From Amphibalanus amphitrite (taxonomy: Eukaryota; Arthropoda; Thecostraca; Balanomorpha; Balanidae): 64,000 nucleotides of DNA. A program made the translations under genes and the position numbers. Each line of letters starts with the position of its first letter. Within the stretch, counting starts at the first letter, position 1. The stretch covers positions 1 through 64,000 of the forward strand of contig NW_024881693.1 in assembly GCF_019059575.1 (NCBI RefSeq). The letters are read 5' to 3'. Positions 45,791 through 59,185 of the stretch are shown one piece after another. Under the pieces are notes generated by a model. That model searched no databases. It was not told where the DNA came from and saw only the letters and a program-made list of their open reading frames with translations.

Positions 45791-46393
45791 GCTAAAAAGA
45801 AAATTTTCACATTAACTCGTGTAGGGCCTTCGCCGGGCAAAGTTTAAGTAAGCATTCCCTCCCCTGTATAACCTGACTACTGGGCCACGTAGAGGCACGC
45901 GGTAAGGGGCGTTTAAAAAAAATCATAAAGCCATCAAAAATATACTCCGGTCAAATTTCTGCTCAGTTGAAAAAGGTCAACGGCTCAGTTGAAAACAAGA
46001 GGTCAGCAAAGGACAAACTATGCCCCTATCAACCTTTTTTGACAAATCGGCGCAAAACTCGGGACGAAAAGAGCTGCAACGCCGCAAGAAAACGAAATAA
46101 TGTATTTGACCCAAGGTCAAAGGTTTAGCCTCTATCAGGCATGACTAAGCTTTAAGCTGAGCTATGACATTTTACCTTCCTCAACCGTAAGACGATATTC
46201 CCACTCAAACATTGAGATTGATCCGTACCAACTTTGTAACAACTCCGAAGAATTAAAAAAACTTAATTCACTACACCTTATGTTCTTATGTTTTTCGTCT
46301 ACGAAGAGGGGCAAAGTAAAAAAAAAAATCCTGTCAAATGTTCGAATGTTATGCTCTTATTGACGTTACAATTACAACTTCTTCTTTTTGCAG

Positions 46394-49300
46394 GCACCGG
46401 ATCAGCTGGAGCTTACACGACTGTTGGATAAAGATATACCAGGTGTCACCGAAGTTAGTGAGCAAATCACTGCCGATGTTGAAAGGAATGGCGATGAGAA
46501 AGTCGAGACCATCACGACTACAAAGATAATCAAACGAAAGAAGCCGAAAGACGGCACAGAAACTACGGAAGAAATCCTTCCAGAAATTCCGGAGAAAGCC
46601 GAGCCCACTACGACTGTTGAGGAGACACCTGACCACGTCGAGGTAACTGAGGTTACAACGACAAAGGACATCCAGGAAGGTCCTGATGACCAGCTCATCA
46701 CAGTTGTCACCAAGACAAAGAAAACTCGCAAACCGAAGGAAAGGGCGCCGAAGGAGAAGCCAAAGAAAAAACGGCCATCCAAAACTCGACTGGATCAACA
46801 GCTTGAGGAAATCCCGGGAGTCACCGAAATAAGTGAACATACCTCTACTGATGTAGAACGGAATGATGATGAGAAAGTTGAGACCGTCACGACTACAAAG
46901 AAAATCAAGCGGAAGAAGCCTAAAGACGGCACCGAAACTACGGAAGAAATCCTTCCAGAAATTCCAGAGAAAGCCGAGCCCATTACGACAGTTGAGGAGA
47001 CGCCTGAGAACGTCGAGGTAACTGAAGTCACAACGACAAAGGAAATCCAGGAAGGTCCTGATGACCAGCTCATCACAGTGATCACCAAGACAAAGAAAAC
47101 TCGCAAACCGAAGGAAAGGGCGCCGAAGGAGAAGCCAAAGAAAAAACGGCCAACCAAAACTCGACTGGATCAACAGATTGAGGAAATCCCGGGAGTCACC
47201 GAAATAAGTGAACATACCTCTACTGATGTTGAACGGAATGATGATGAGGAAGTTGAGACCGTCACGACTACAAGGAAAATCAAACGGAAGAAGCCTACAG
47301 ACGGCACCGAAACTACGGAAGAAATCCTTCCAGAAATTCCAAAGAAAGCCGAACCCACTACGACTGTTGAGGAGACGCCTGAGCACGTCGAGGTAACTGA
47401 AGTCACAACGACAAAGGACATCCAGGAAGGTCCTGATGACCAGCTCATTACAGTTGTCACCAAGACAAAGAAAACTCGCAAACCGAAGGAAAAGGCGCCA
47501 AAAGAGGAGCCAAAGCGGAAACAGCCAACTAAAACTACGCTGGATGAACAGATTGTGAAAATCCCAGGCGTCACCGAGGTTGGTGAGCAAACTACTACTG
47601 GAATTGAAACCATTGATGACGAAGAGGTTGAGACAATGACCACTACAAAGAAAATCAAAATAAAGAAGCCTAAAGACGGCACCGAAACCACGGAAGAAAT
47701 CCTTCCAGAAATTCCAGAGAAAGCCGAGCCCACTACGAATGTCGAGGAGACGCCTGAGCACGTCGAGGTAACTGAAGTCACAACGACAAAGGACATCCAG
47801 GAAGGTCCTGATGACCAGTTCATCACAGTTGACACCAAGACAAAGAAAACTCGCAAACCGAAGGAAAAAGCACCGAAGGAGAAGCCAAAGAAGAAACAGC
47901 CATCCAAAACTCGACTGGATCAACAGATTGAGGAAATCCCGGGGGTCACCGAAATAAGTGAACATACCTCTACTGATGTGCAAGGGAATGATGATGAGGA
48001 AGTTGAGACCGTCACGACTACAAAGAAAATCAAACGTAAGAAGCCTAAAGACGGCACCGAAATTACGGAAGAAATCCTTCCAGAAATTCCAGAGAAAGCC
48101 GAACCCATTACGACAGTTGAGGAAACGCCTGAGCACGTCGAGGTAACTGAAGTCACAACGACAAAGGACATCCAGGAAGGTCCTGATGACCAGCTCATCA
48201 CAGTTGTCACCAAGACAAAGAAAACTCGCAAACCGAAGGAAAAGAAGCCGAAGGAGAAACCAAAGCGGAAACGGCCAACTAAAACTACGCTGGATGAACA
48301 GATTGAGAAAATCCCAGGCGTCACCGAGGTTGGTGAGCAAACTACTACTGGAACTGAAACCATTGATGACGATGAAGTTGAGACAATGACCACTACAAAG
48401 AAAATCAAAATAAAGAAGCCTAAAGACGGCACCGAAACCACGGAAGAAATCCTTCCACAAATTCCAGAGAAAGCCGAGCCCACTACGAATGTCGAGGAGA
48501 CGCCTGAGCACGTCGAGGTAACTGAAGTCACAACGACAAAGGACATCCAGGAAGGTCCTGATGACCAGTTCATCACAGTTGACACCAAGACAAAGAAAAC
48601 TCGCAAACAGAAGGAAAAAGCACCGAAGGAGAAGCCAAAGAAGAAACAGCCATCCAAAACTCGACTGGATCAACAGATTGAGGAAATCCCGGGGGTCACC
48701 GAAATAAGTGAACATACCTCTACTGATGTGCAAGGGAATGATGATGAGGAAGTTGAGACCGTCACGACTACAAAGAAAATCAAACGTAAGAAGCCTAAAG
48801 ACGGCACCGAAATTACGGAAGAAATCCTTCCAGAAATTCCAGAGAAAGCCGAACCCATTACGACAGTTGAGGAAACGCCTGAGCACGTCGAGGTAACTGA
48901 AGTCACAACGACAAAGGACATCCAGGAAGGTCCTGATGACCAGCTCATCACAGTTGTCACCAAGACAAAGAAAACTCGCAAACCGAAGGAAAAGAAGCCG
49001 AAGGAGAAACCAAAGCGGAAACGGCCAACTAAAACTACGCTGGATGAACAGATTGAGAAAATCCCAGGCGTCACCGAGGTTGGTGAGCAAACTACTACTG
49101 AAATTGAAACCATTGATGACGAAGAAGTTGAGACAATGACGACTACAAAGAAAATCAAAATAAAGAAGCCTACAGACGGCACCGAAACTACGGAAGAAAT
49201 CCTTCCAGAAATCCCGCAGAAAGCCGAACCCACTACGACTGTTGAGGAGACGCCTGACCTCGTCGAGGTAACTGAAGTAACAACGACAAAAGATATCCAG

Positions 49301-52300
49301 GAAGGTCCTGATGACCAGCTCATCACAGTGATCACCAAGACAAAGAAAACTCGCAAACCGAAGGAAAAAGCACCGAAGGAGAAGCCAAAAAAGACACAGC
49401 CATCCAAAACTCGATTGGATCAACAGATTGAGGAAATCCCGGGAGTCATCGAAATAAGTGAACATACCTCTACTGATGTGGAACAGAATGATGATAAGGA
49501 AGTTGAGACCGTCACGACTACAAAGAAAATCAAACGGAAGAAGCCTAAAGACGGCACCGAAGTTACGGAAGAAATCCTTCCAGAAATTCCAGAGAAAGCC
49601 GAGCCCATTACGTCAGTTGAGGAGACGCCTGAGGACGTCGAGGTAACTGAAGTCACAACGACAAAGGACATCCAGGAAGGCCCTGAAGACCAGCTCATCA
49701 CAGTTGTCACCAAGACAAAGAAAACTCGCAAACCAAAAGTAAAGGCGCCAAAGGAGAAGCCGAAGCGGAAACGGACAACTAAAACTACGCTGGATGAACA
49801 GATTGAGAAAATCCCAGGCGTCACCGAGGTTGCTGAGCAAACTACTACTGAAATTGAAACCATTGACGACGAAGAAGTTGAGACAATGACGACTACAAAG
49901 AAAATCAAAATAAAGAAGCCTAAAGACGGCACCAAAACCACGGAAGAAATTTTCCCAGAAATACCGGAGAAAGCCGAGCCCACTACAACTGTTGAGGAGA
50001 CGCCTGAGCACGTCGAGGTAACTGAGGTTACAACGACAAAGGACATCCAGGAAGGTCTTGATGACCAGCTCATCACAGTGATCACCAAGACAAAGAAAAG
50101 TCGCAAACCGAAGGAAAAAGCACCGAAGGAAAAGCCAAAGAAGACACGGCCATCCAAAACTCGACTGGATCAACACATTGAGGAAATCCCGGGAGTCACC
50201 GAAATAAGTGAACATACCTCTACTGATGTGGAACGGAATGATGATGAGGAAGTTGAGACCGTCACGACTAAAAAGAAAATCAAACGGAAGAAGCCTAAAG
50301 ACGGCACCGAAATTACGGAAGAAATCCTTCCAGAAATTCCACAGAAAGCCGAGCCCATTACGACAGTTGAGGAGACGCCTGAGGACGTCGAGGTAACTGA
50401 AGTCACAACGGCAAAGGACATCCAGGAAGGTCCTGATGACCAGCTCATCACAGTTGTCACCAAGACAAAGAAAACTCGCAAACCGAAGGAAAAGAAGCCG
50501 AAGGAGAAGCCAAAGAAGAAACGGCCATGCAAAACACGACTGGATGAACAGATTGAGGAAATCCCGGGAGTCACCGAAATAAGTGAACAAACCTCTACTG
50601 AGGTTGAACGGAATGATGATGAGGAAGTTGAGACCGTCACGTCTACAAAGAAAATCAAACGGAAGAAGCCCACCGACGGCACCGAAACTACGGAAGAAAT
50701 CCTTCCAGAAATTCCGAAGAAAGCCGAGCCCATTACGACAGTTGAGGAGACGCCTGAGCACATTGAGGTATCTGAAGTCACAACGACAAAGGACATCCAG
50801 GAAGGTCCTGATGACCAACTCATCACAGTTGTCACCAAGACAAAGAAAACTCGCAAACCGAAGGAAGAGGCGCCAAAGGAGAAGCCAAAGCGGAAACGGC
50901 CAACTAAAACTACGCTGGATGAACAGATTGAAAGAATTCCAGGCGTCACCGAGGTTGGTGAGCAAACTACTACTGAAATTGAAACCATTGATGACGAAGA
51001 GGTTGAGACAATGACGACTACAAAGAAAATCAAAATAAAGAAGCCTACAGACGGCACCGAAACTACGAAAGAAATCCTTCCAGAAATTTCGCAGAAAGCC
51101 GAACCCACTACGACTGTTGAGGAGACGCCTGACCTCGTCGAGGTAACTGAAGTCACAACGACAAAGGCCATCCAGGAAGGTCCTGATGACCAGCTCATCA
51201 CAGTGATCACCAAGACAAAGAAAACTCGCAAACCGAAGGAAAAGGCACCGAAGGAGAAGCCAAAGAAAAAACGGCCATCCAAAACTCGACTGGATCAACA
51301 GATTGAGGAAATCCCAGGCGTCACCGAGGTTGGTGAGCAAACTTCTACTGAAATTGAAACCATTGATGACGAAGAAGTTGAGAAAATAACCACTACAAAG
51401 AAAATCAAACGAAAGAAGCCGAAGGACGGAATCGAAACTTCGGAAGACATCCTTCCAGAAATTCCAGAGAAAGCCGAGCCCACTACGAATGTTGAGGAGA
51501 CGCCTGAGCACGTCGAGGTAACTGAAGTCACAACGACAAAGGACATCCAGGAAGGTCCTGATGACCAGCTCATCACAGTTGTCACCAGGACAAAGAAAAC
51601 TCGCAAACCGAAGGAAAAGGCGCCAAAAGAGAAGCCGAAGAAGAAACGGCCATCCAAAACTCGACTGGATCAACAGATTGAGGAAATCCCGGGAGTCACC
51701 GAAATAAGTGAACATACCTCTACTGATGTGGAACGGAATGATGATGAGGAAGTTGAGACCGTCACGACTACAAAGAAAATCAAACGGAAGAAGCCTAAAG
51801 ACGGCACCGAAATTACGGAAGAAATCCTTCCAGAAATTCCAGAGAAAGCCGAGCCCATTACGACAGTTGAGGAGACGCCTGAGGACGTCGAGGTAACTGA
51901 AGTCACAACTACAAAGGACATCCAGGAAGGTCCTGATGACCAACTCATCACAGTTGTCACCAAGACAAAGAAAACTCGCAAACCGAAGGAAAAGGCGCCA
52001 AAGGAGAAGCCGAAGCGGAAACGGCCAACTAAAACTACGCTGGATGAACAGATTGAGAAAATCCCAGGCGTCACCGAGGTTGGTGAGCAAACTACTACTG
52101 AAATTGAAACCATTGATGACGAAGAAGTTGAGACAATGACGACTACAAAGAAAATCAAAATAAAGAAGCCTAAAGACGGCACCGAAACCATGGAAGAAAT
52201 CCTTCCAGAAATACCGGAGAAAGCCGAGCCAACAACAACTGTTGAGGAGACACCTGAGCACGTCGAGGTAACTGAGGTTACAACGACAAAGGACATCCAG

Positions 52301-55300
52301 GAAGGTTTTGATGACCAGCTCATCACAGTCGTCACCAAGACAAAGAAAACTCGCAAACCGAAGGAAAAGACGCCAAAGAAGATGCCAAAGGAGAAACGGC
52401 CAACTGGAACTACACTGGATGAACAGGTTAAGGAAATCCCAGGTGTCACCGAAGTAGCTGAGCAAACCACTACTGAAGTTGAAACCATTGATGACAAACA
52501 AGTTGAAACAATCACGACTACAAAGAAAATCAAACGAAAGAAGCCTGAGGACGGAACCGAAACTTCGGAAGAAATTCTTCCAGAAATTCCAGAGAATGCC
52601 GAGCCCACTACGAATGTTGAGGAGACGCCTGAGAACGTCGAGGTAACTGAAGTCACAACTACAAAGGACATCCAGGAAGGTCCTGATGACCAACTCATCA
52701 CAGTTGTCACCAAGACAAAGAAAACTCGCAAACCGAAGGAAAAGGCGCCAAAGGAGAAGCCGAAGCGGAAACGGCCAACTAAAACTACGCTGGATGAACA
52801 GATTGAGGAAATCCCGGGAGTCACCGAAATAAGTGAACATACCTCTACTGATGTTGAACGGAATGATGATGAGGAAGTTGAGACCGTCACGACTACAAAG
52901 AAAATCAAACGGAAGAAGCCTACAGACGGCACCGAAACTACGGAAGAAATCCTTCCAGAAATTCCGCAGAAAGCCGAACCCACTACGACTGTTGAGGAAA
53001 CGCCTGACCTCGTCGAGGAAACTGAAGTAACAACGACAAAGGATATCCAGGAGGGTCCTGATGACCAGCTCATCACAGTGATCACCAAGACAAAGAAAAC
53101 TCGCAAACCGAAGGAAAAAGCACCGAAGGAAAAGCCAAAGAAGACACGGCCATCCAAAACTCGACTGGATCAACACATTGAGGAAATCCCGGGAGTCACC
53201 GAAATAAGTGAACATACCTCTACTGATGTGGAACGGAATGATGATGAGGAAGTTGAGACTGTCACGTCTACAAAGAAAATCAAACGGAAGAAGCCCACCG
53301 ACGGCACCGAAACTACGGAAGAAATCCTTCCAGAAATTCCGAAGAAAGCCGAGCCCATTACGACAGTTGAGGAGACGCCTGAGCACATTGAGGTATCTGA
53401 AGTCACAACGACAAAGGACATCCAGGAAGGTCCTGATGACCAGCTCATCACAGTTGTCACCAAGACAAAGAATACTCGCAAACCGAAGGAAAAGAAGCCG
53501 AAGGAGAAGCCAAAGAAGAAACGGCCATGCAAAACACGACTGGATGAACAGATTGAGGAAATCCCGGGAGTCACCGAAATAAGTGAACAAACCTCTACTG
53601 AGGTTGAACGGAATGATGATGAGGAAGTTGAGACCGTCACGTCTACAAAGAAAATCAAACGGAAGAAGCCCACCGACGGCACCGAAACTACGGAAGAAAT
53701 CCTTCCAGAAATTCCGAAGAAAGCCGAGCCCATTACGACAGTTGAGGAGACGCCTGAGGACGTCGAGGTAACTGAAGTCACAACGACAAAGGACATCCAG
53801 GAAGGTCCTGATGACCAGCTCATCACAGTTGTCACCAAGACAAAGAAAACTCGCAAACCGAAGGAAAAGGCGCCAAAGGAGAAGCCAAAGCGGAAACGGC
53901 CAACTAAAACTACGCTGGATGAACAGATTGAGAAAATCCCAGGCGTCACCGAGTTTGGTGAGCAAACTACTACTGAAATTGAAACCATTGATGACGAGGA
54001 AGTTGAGACAATGACGACTACAAAGAAAATCAAAATAAAGAAGCCTACAGACGTCACCGAAACTACGGAAGAAATACTTCCAGAAATTCCGCAGAAAGCC
54101 GAACCAACTACGACTGTTCAGGAGACGCCTGACCTCGTCGAGGTAACTGAAGTAACAACGACAAAGGATATCCAGGAAGGTCCTGATGACCAGCTGATCA
54201 CAGTGATCACCAAGACAAAGAAAACTCGCAAACCGAAGGAAAAAGCACCGAAGGAGAAGCCAAAGAAGAAACGGCCATCCAAAACTCGACTGGATCAACA
54301 GATTGAGGAAATCCCGGGAGTCACCGAAATAAGTGAACATACCTCTACTGATGTGGAACGGAATGATAATGAGGAAGTTGAGACCGTCACGACTACAAAG
54401 AAAATCAAACGGAAGAAGCCTACAGACGTCACCGAAACTACGGAAGAAATCCTTCCAGAAATTCCGCAGAAAGCCGAACCAACTACGACTGTTCAGGAGA
54501 CGCCTGACCTCGTCGAGGTAACTGAAGTAACAACGACAAAGGATATCCAGGAAGGTCCTGATGACCAGCTGATCACAGTGATCACCAAGACAAAGAAAAC
54601 TCGCAAACCGAAGGAAAAGACGCCAAAGAAGATGCCAAAGGAGAAACGGCCAACTGGAACTACACTGGATGAACAGGTTAAGGAAATCCCAGGTGTCACC
54701 GAAGTAGCTGAGCAAACCACTACTGAAGTTGAAACCATTGATGACGAACAAGTTGAAACAATCACGACTACAAAGAAAATCAAACGAAAGAAGCCTGAGG
54801 ACGGAACCGAAACTTCGGAAGAAATTCTTCCAAAAATTCCAGAGAAAGCCGAGCCCACTACGAATGTTGAGGAGACGCCTGAGAACGTCGAGGTAACTGA
54901 AGTCACAACTACAAAGGACATCCAGGAAGGTCCTGATGACCAACTCATCACAGTTGTCACCAAGACAAAGAAAACTCGCAAACCGAAGGAAAAGGCGCCA
55001 AAGGAGAAGCCAAAGCGGAAACGGCCAACTAAAACTACGATGGATGAACAGATTGAGAGAATTCCAGGCGTCACCGAGGTTGGTGAGCAAACTACTACTG
55101 AAATTGAAACCATTGATGACGAAGAGGTTGAGACAATGACGACTACAAAGAAAATCAAACGGAAGAAGCCTAAAGACGGCACCGAAATTACGGAAGAAAT
55201 CCTTCCAGAAATTCCAGAGAAAGCCGAACCCATTACGACAGTTGAGGAGACGCCTGAGGACGTCGAGGTAACTGAAGTCACAACGACAAAGGACATCCAG

Positions 55301-58300
55301 GAAGGTCCTGATGACCAGCTCATCACAGTTGTCACCAAGACAAAGAAAACTCGCAAACCGAAGGAAAAGGCGCCAAAGGAGAAGCCAAAGCGGAAACGGC
55401 CAACTAAAACTCGACTGGATCAACAGATTGAGGAAATCCCGGGAGTCACCGAAATAAGTGAACATACCTCTACTGATGTGGAACGGAATGATGATGAGGA
55501 AGTTGAGACCGTCACGACTACAAAGAAAATCAAACGGAAGAAGCCTAAAGACGGCACCGAAATTACGGAAGAAATCCTTCCAGAAATTCCGAAGAAAGCC
55601 GAGCCCATTACGACAGTTGAGGAGACGCCTGAGGACGTCGAGGTAACTGAAGTCACAACGACAAAGGACATCCAGGAAGGTCCTGATGACCAGCTCATCA
55701 CAGTTGTCACCAAGACAAAGAAAACTTGCAAACCAAAGGAAAAGACGCCTAAGAAAAAACCAAAAAAGAAACGACCAACAACAACTACACTGGATGAACA
55801 TATTGAAAAAATCCCAGGCGTCACCGAAGTTGGTGAGCAAACCACTACTGAGGTTGAAACCATTGATGACGAACAAGTTGAAACAATCACGACTACAAAG
55901 AAAATCAAACGAAAGAAGCCTAAGGACGGAACCGAAACTTCGGAAGAAATCCTTTCAGAAATTCCAGGGAAAGCCGAGCCCACTACGAATGTTGAGGAGA
56001 CGCCTGAGAACGTCGAGGTAACTGAAGTCACAACTGCAGAGGACATCCAGGAAGGTCCTGATGACCAACTCATCACAGCTGTCACCAAGACAAAGAAAAC
56101 TCGCAAACCGAAGGAAGAGGCGCCAAAGGAGAAGCCAAAGCGGAAACGGCCAACTAAAACTACGATGGATGAACAGATTGAGAGAATTCCAGGCGTCACC
56201 GAGGTTGGTGAGCAAACTACTACTGAAATTGAAACCATTGATGACGAAGAGGTTGAGACAATGACGACTACAAAGAAAATCAAAATAAAGAAGCCTACAG
56301 ATGGCACCGAAACTACGGAAGAAATCCTTTCAGAAATTCCGCAGAAAGCCGAACCCACTACGACTGTTGAGGAGACGCCTGACCTCGTCGAGGTAACTGA
56401 AGTCACAACGACAAAGGACATCCAGGAAGGTCCTGATGACCAGCTCATCACAGTGATCACCAAGACAAAGAAAACTCGCAAACCAAAGGAAAAGGCACCG
56501 AAGGAGAAGCCAAAGAAGACACGGCCATCCAAAACTCGACTGGATCAACAGATTGAGGAAATCCCGGGAGTCACCGAAATAAGTGATCATACCTCTACTG
56601 ATGTGGAACGGAATGATGATGATGAAGTTGAGACCGTCACGTCTACAAAGAAAATCAAACGGAAGAAGCCCACCGACGGCACCGAAACTACGGAAGAAAT
56701 CCTTCCAGAAATTCCGAAGAAAGCCGAGCCCATTACGACAGTTGAGGAGACGCCTGAGCACATTGAGGTATCTGAAGTCACAACGACAAAGGACATCCAG
56801 GAAGGTCCTGATGACCAACTCATCACAGTTGTCACCAAGACAAAGAAAACTCGCAAACCGAAGGAAAAAAAGCCGATGGAGAAGCCAAAGAAGAAACGGC
56901 CATGCAAAACACGACTGGATGAACAGATTGAGGAAATCCCGGGAGTCACCGAAATAAGTGAACATACCTCTACTGAGGTTGAACGGAATGATGATGATGA
57001 AGTTGAGACCGTCACGTCTACAAAGAAAATCAAACGGAAGAAGCCCACCGACGGCACCGAAACTACGGAAGAAATCCTTCCGGAAATTCCGAAGAAAGCC
57101 GAGCCCATTACGACAGTTGAGGAGACGCCTGAGCACATTGAGGTATCTGAAGTCACAACGACAAAGGACATCCAGGAAGGTCCTGATGACCAACTCATCA
57201 CAGTTGTCACCAAGACAAAGAAAACTCGCAAACCGAAGGAAAAGACGCCAAAGAAGATGCCAAAGGAGAAACGGCCAACTGGAACTACACTGGATGAACA
57301 GGTTAAGGAAATCCCAGGTGCCACCGAAGTAGCTGAGCAAACCACTACTGAAGTTGAAACCATTGATGACGAACAAGTTGAAACAATCACGACTACAAAG
57401 AAAATCAAACGAAAGAAGCCTGAGGACGGAACCGAAACTACGGAAGAAATCCTTCCAGAAATTCCGAAGAAAGCCGAGCCCATTACGTCAGTTGAGGAGA
57501 CGCCTGAGGACGTCGAGGTAACTGAAGTCACAACTACAAAGGACATCCAGGAAGGTCCTGATGACCAACTCATCACAGTTGTCACCAAGACAAAGAAAAC
57601 TCGCAAACCGAAGGAAGAGGCGCCAAAGGAGAAGCCAAAGCGGAAACGGCCAACTAAAACTACGCTGGATGAACAGATTGAGAGAATTCCAGGCGTCACC
57701 GAGGTTGGTGAGCAAACTACTACTGAAATTGAAACCATTGATGACGAAGAGGTTGAGACAATGACGACTACAAAGAAAATCAAAATAAAGAAGCCTACAG
57801 ACGGCACCGAAACTACGGAAGAAATCCTTCCAGAAATTCCGCAGAAAGCCGAACCCACTACGACTGTTGAGGAGACGCCTGACCTCGTCGAGGTAACTGA
57901 AGTCACAACGACAAAGGACATCCAGGAAGGTCCTGATGACCAGCTCATCACAGTGATCACCAAGACAAAGAAAACTCGCAAACCAAAGGAAAAGGCACCG
58001 AAGGAGAAGCCAAAGAAGACACGGCCATCCAAAACTCGACTGGATCAACAGATTGAGGAAATCCCGGGAGTCACCGAAATAAGTGAACATACCTCTACTG
58101 ATGTGGAACGGAATGATGATGAGGAAGTTGAGACCGTCACGACTACAAAGAAAATCAAACGGAAGAAGCCTAAAGACGGCACCGAAATTACGGAAGAAAT
58201 CCTTCCAGAAATTCCAGAGAAAGCCGAGCCCATTACGACAGTTGAGGAGACGCCTGAGGACGTCGAGGTAACTGAAGTCACAACGACAAAGGACATCCAG

Positions 58301-59185
58301 GAAGGTCCTGGTGACCAGCTCATCACAGTTGTCACCAAGACAAAGAAAACTCGCAAACCGAAGGAAAAGAAGCCGAAGGAGAAGCCAAAGAAAAAACGGC
58401 CATCCAAAACTCGACTGGATGAACAGATTGAGAAAATCCCAGGCGTCACCGAGGTTGGTGAGCAAACTACTACTGAAATTGAAACCATTGATGACGAAGA
58501 AGTTGAGACAATAACCACTACAAAGAAAATCAAACGAAAGAAGCCGAAGGACGGAATCGAAACTTCGGAAGAAATCCTTCCAGAAATTCCAGAGAAAGCC
58601 GAGCCCACTACGAATGTAGAGGAGACGCCTGAGCACGTCGAGGTAGCTGAAGTTACAACGACAAAGGACATCCAGGAAGGTCCTGATGACCAGCTCATCA
58701 CAGTTGTCACCAAGACAAAGAAAACTCGCAAACTGAAAGAAAAAGCGCCGAAGGAGAAGCCAAAGAAGAAACGGCCATGCAAAACACGACTGGATCAACA
58801 GATTGAGGAAATCCCGGGAGTCACCGAAATAAGTGAACATACCTCTACTGATGTTGAACGGAATGATGATGAGGAAATCGAGACTGTCACGATTACAAAG
58901 AAAATCAAACGGAAGAAGCCTACAGACGGCACCGAAACTACGGAAGAAATCCTTCCAGAAATTCCGGAGAAAGCCGAACCCACTACGACTGTTGAGGAGA
59001 CGCCTGACCTCGTCGAGGTAACTGAGGTTACAACGACAAAGGACATCCAGGAAGGCCCTGATGAAGAGCTCATCACAGTCATCACCAAGACAAAGAAAAC
59101 TCGTAGATCAAAACGCATCACAAACGACGACAGACATGGGCCGCCTTCGCCTGATGGCACTCCTGACGTCTCTCCACATAACCAG
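46394..59185 (+). CDS. sls: Giant 12.8-kb exon, about 34 repeats of 125 residues
   Basis: It runs from TTTTTGCAG to CAG|GTGTTT, 4,264 codons with no stop or frame change. It starts APDQLELTRLLDKDIPGVTE. About 34 units of 375 bases follow, each reading roughly LDQQIEEIPGVTEISEHTST ... VETVTTTKKIKRKKPKDGTE ... EEILPEIPEKAEPTTTVEET ... VEVTEVTTTKDIQEGPDDQL ... TKTKKTRKPKEKAPKEKPKK. Two subtypes often alternate (ISEHTSTDVERN and VGEQTTTEIETIDD), giving a 250-residue higher-order period in part of the array. The units are clear relatives of those in the 7.9-kb exon. It is inferred to be the main elastic, PEVK-like chain. It ends with a short unique tail (RITNDDRHGPPSPDGTPDVS). Confidence 0.9.
46425..59110 (+). 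repeat. 375-base tandem array, about 34 copies
   Basis: ATCCTTCCAGAAATTCC-type codons for EEILPEIP recur every 375 bases from about 46560 to about 58935. The phase is unbroken across 12.7 kb. Length changes between units seem confined to whole multiples of three. Confidence 0.93.

Larger units (their letters stand above)
39862..46393 (+). other. Intron, 6.5 kb, rich in AGGTCA half-sites and G/C runs
   Basis: The largest intron here lies between the two giant repeat exons. The first kilobase is AT-rich, with a GC-rich patch at 40720-40930. From about 41780 to 46150 it is packed with TGACCT/AGGTCA hexamers, mononucleotide G or C runs of 10 to 17 bases (41593, 42530, 43108, 43555, 43571, 44391) and short inverted repeats. 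It looks like a nest of decayed, unnamed repeats. No coding exon is supported. Confidence 0.65.

Noticed and set aside
46349-58840. Very long open frames on the minus strand opposite the 12.8-kb exon (about 1,000 and 2,000 residues)
   Set aside because: They mirror the 375-base repeat. The period is a multiple of three, so a frame without stops in one unit is open in all. The peptides are Phe/Leu/Cys-rich shadows of the coding strand.
46425-59110. The tandem array as satellite DNA or a CRISPR-like array
   Set aside because: The 375-base units are coding in one unbroken frame, bounded by good splice sites, without spacers, and share motifs with the other exons of the gene.
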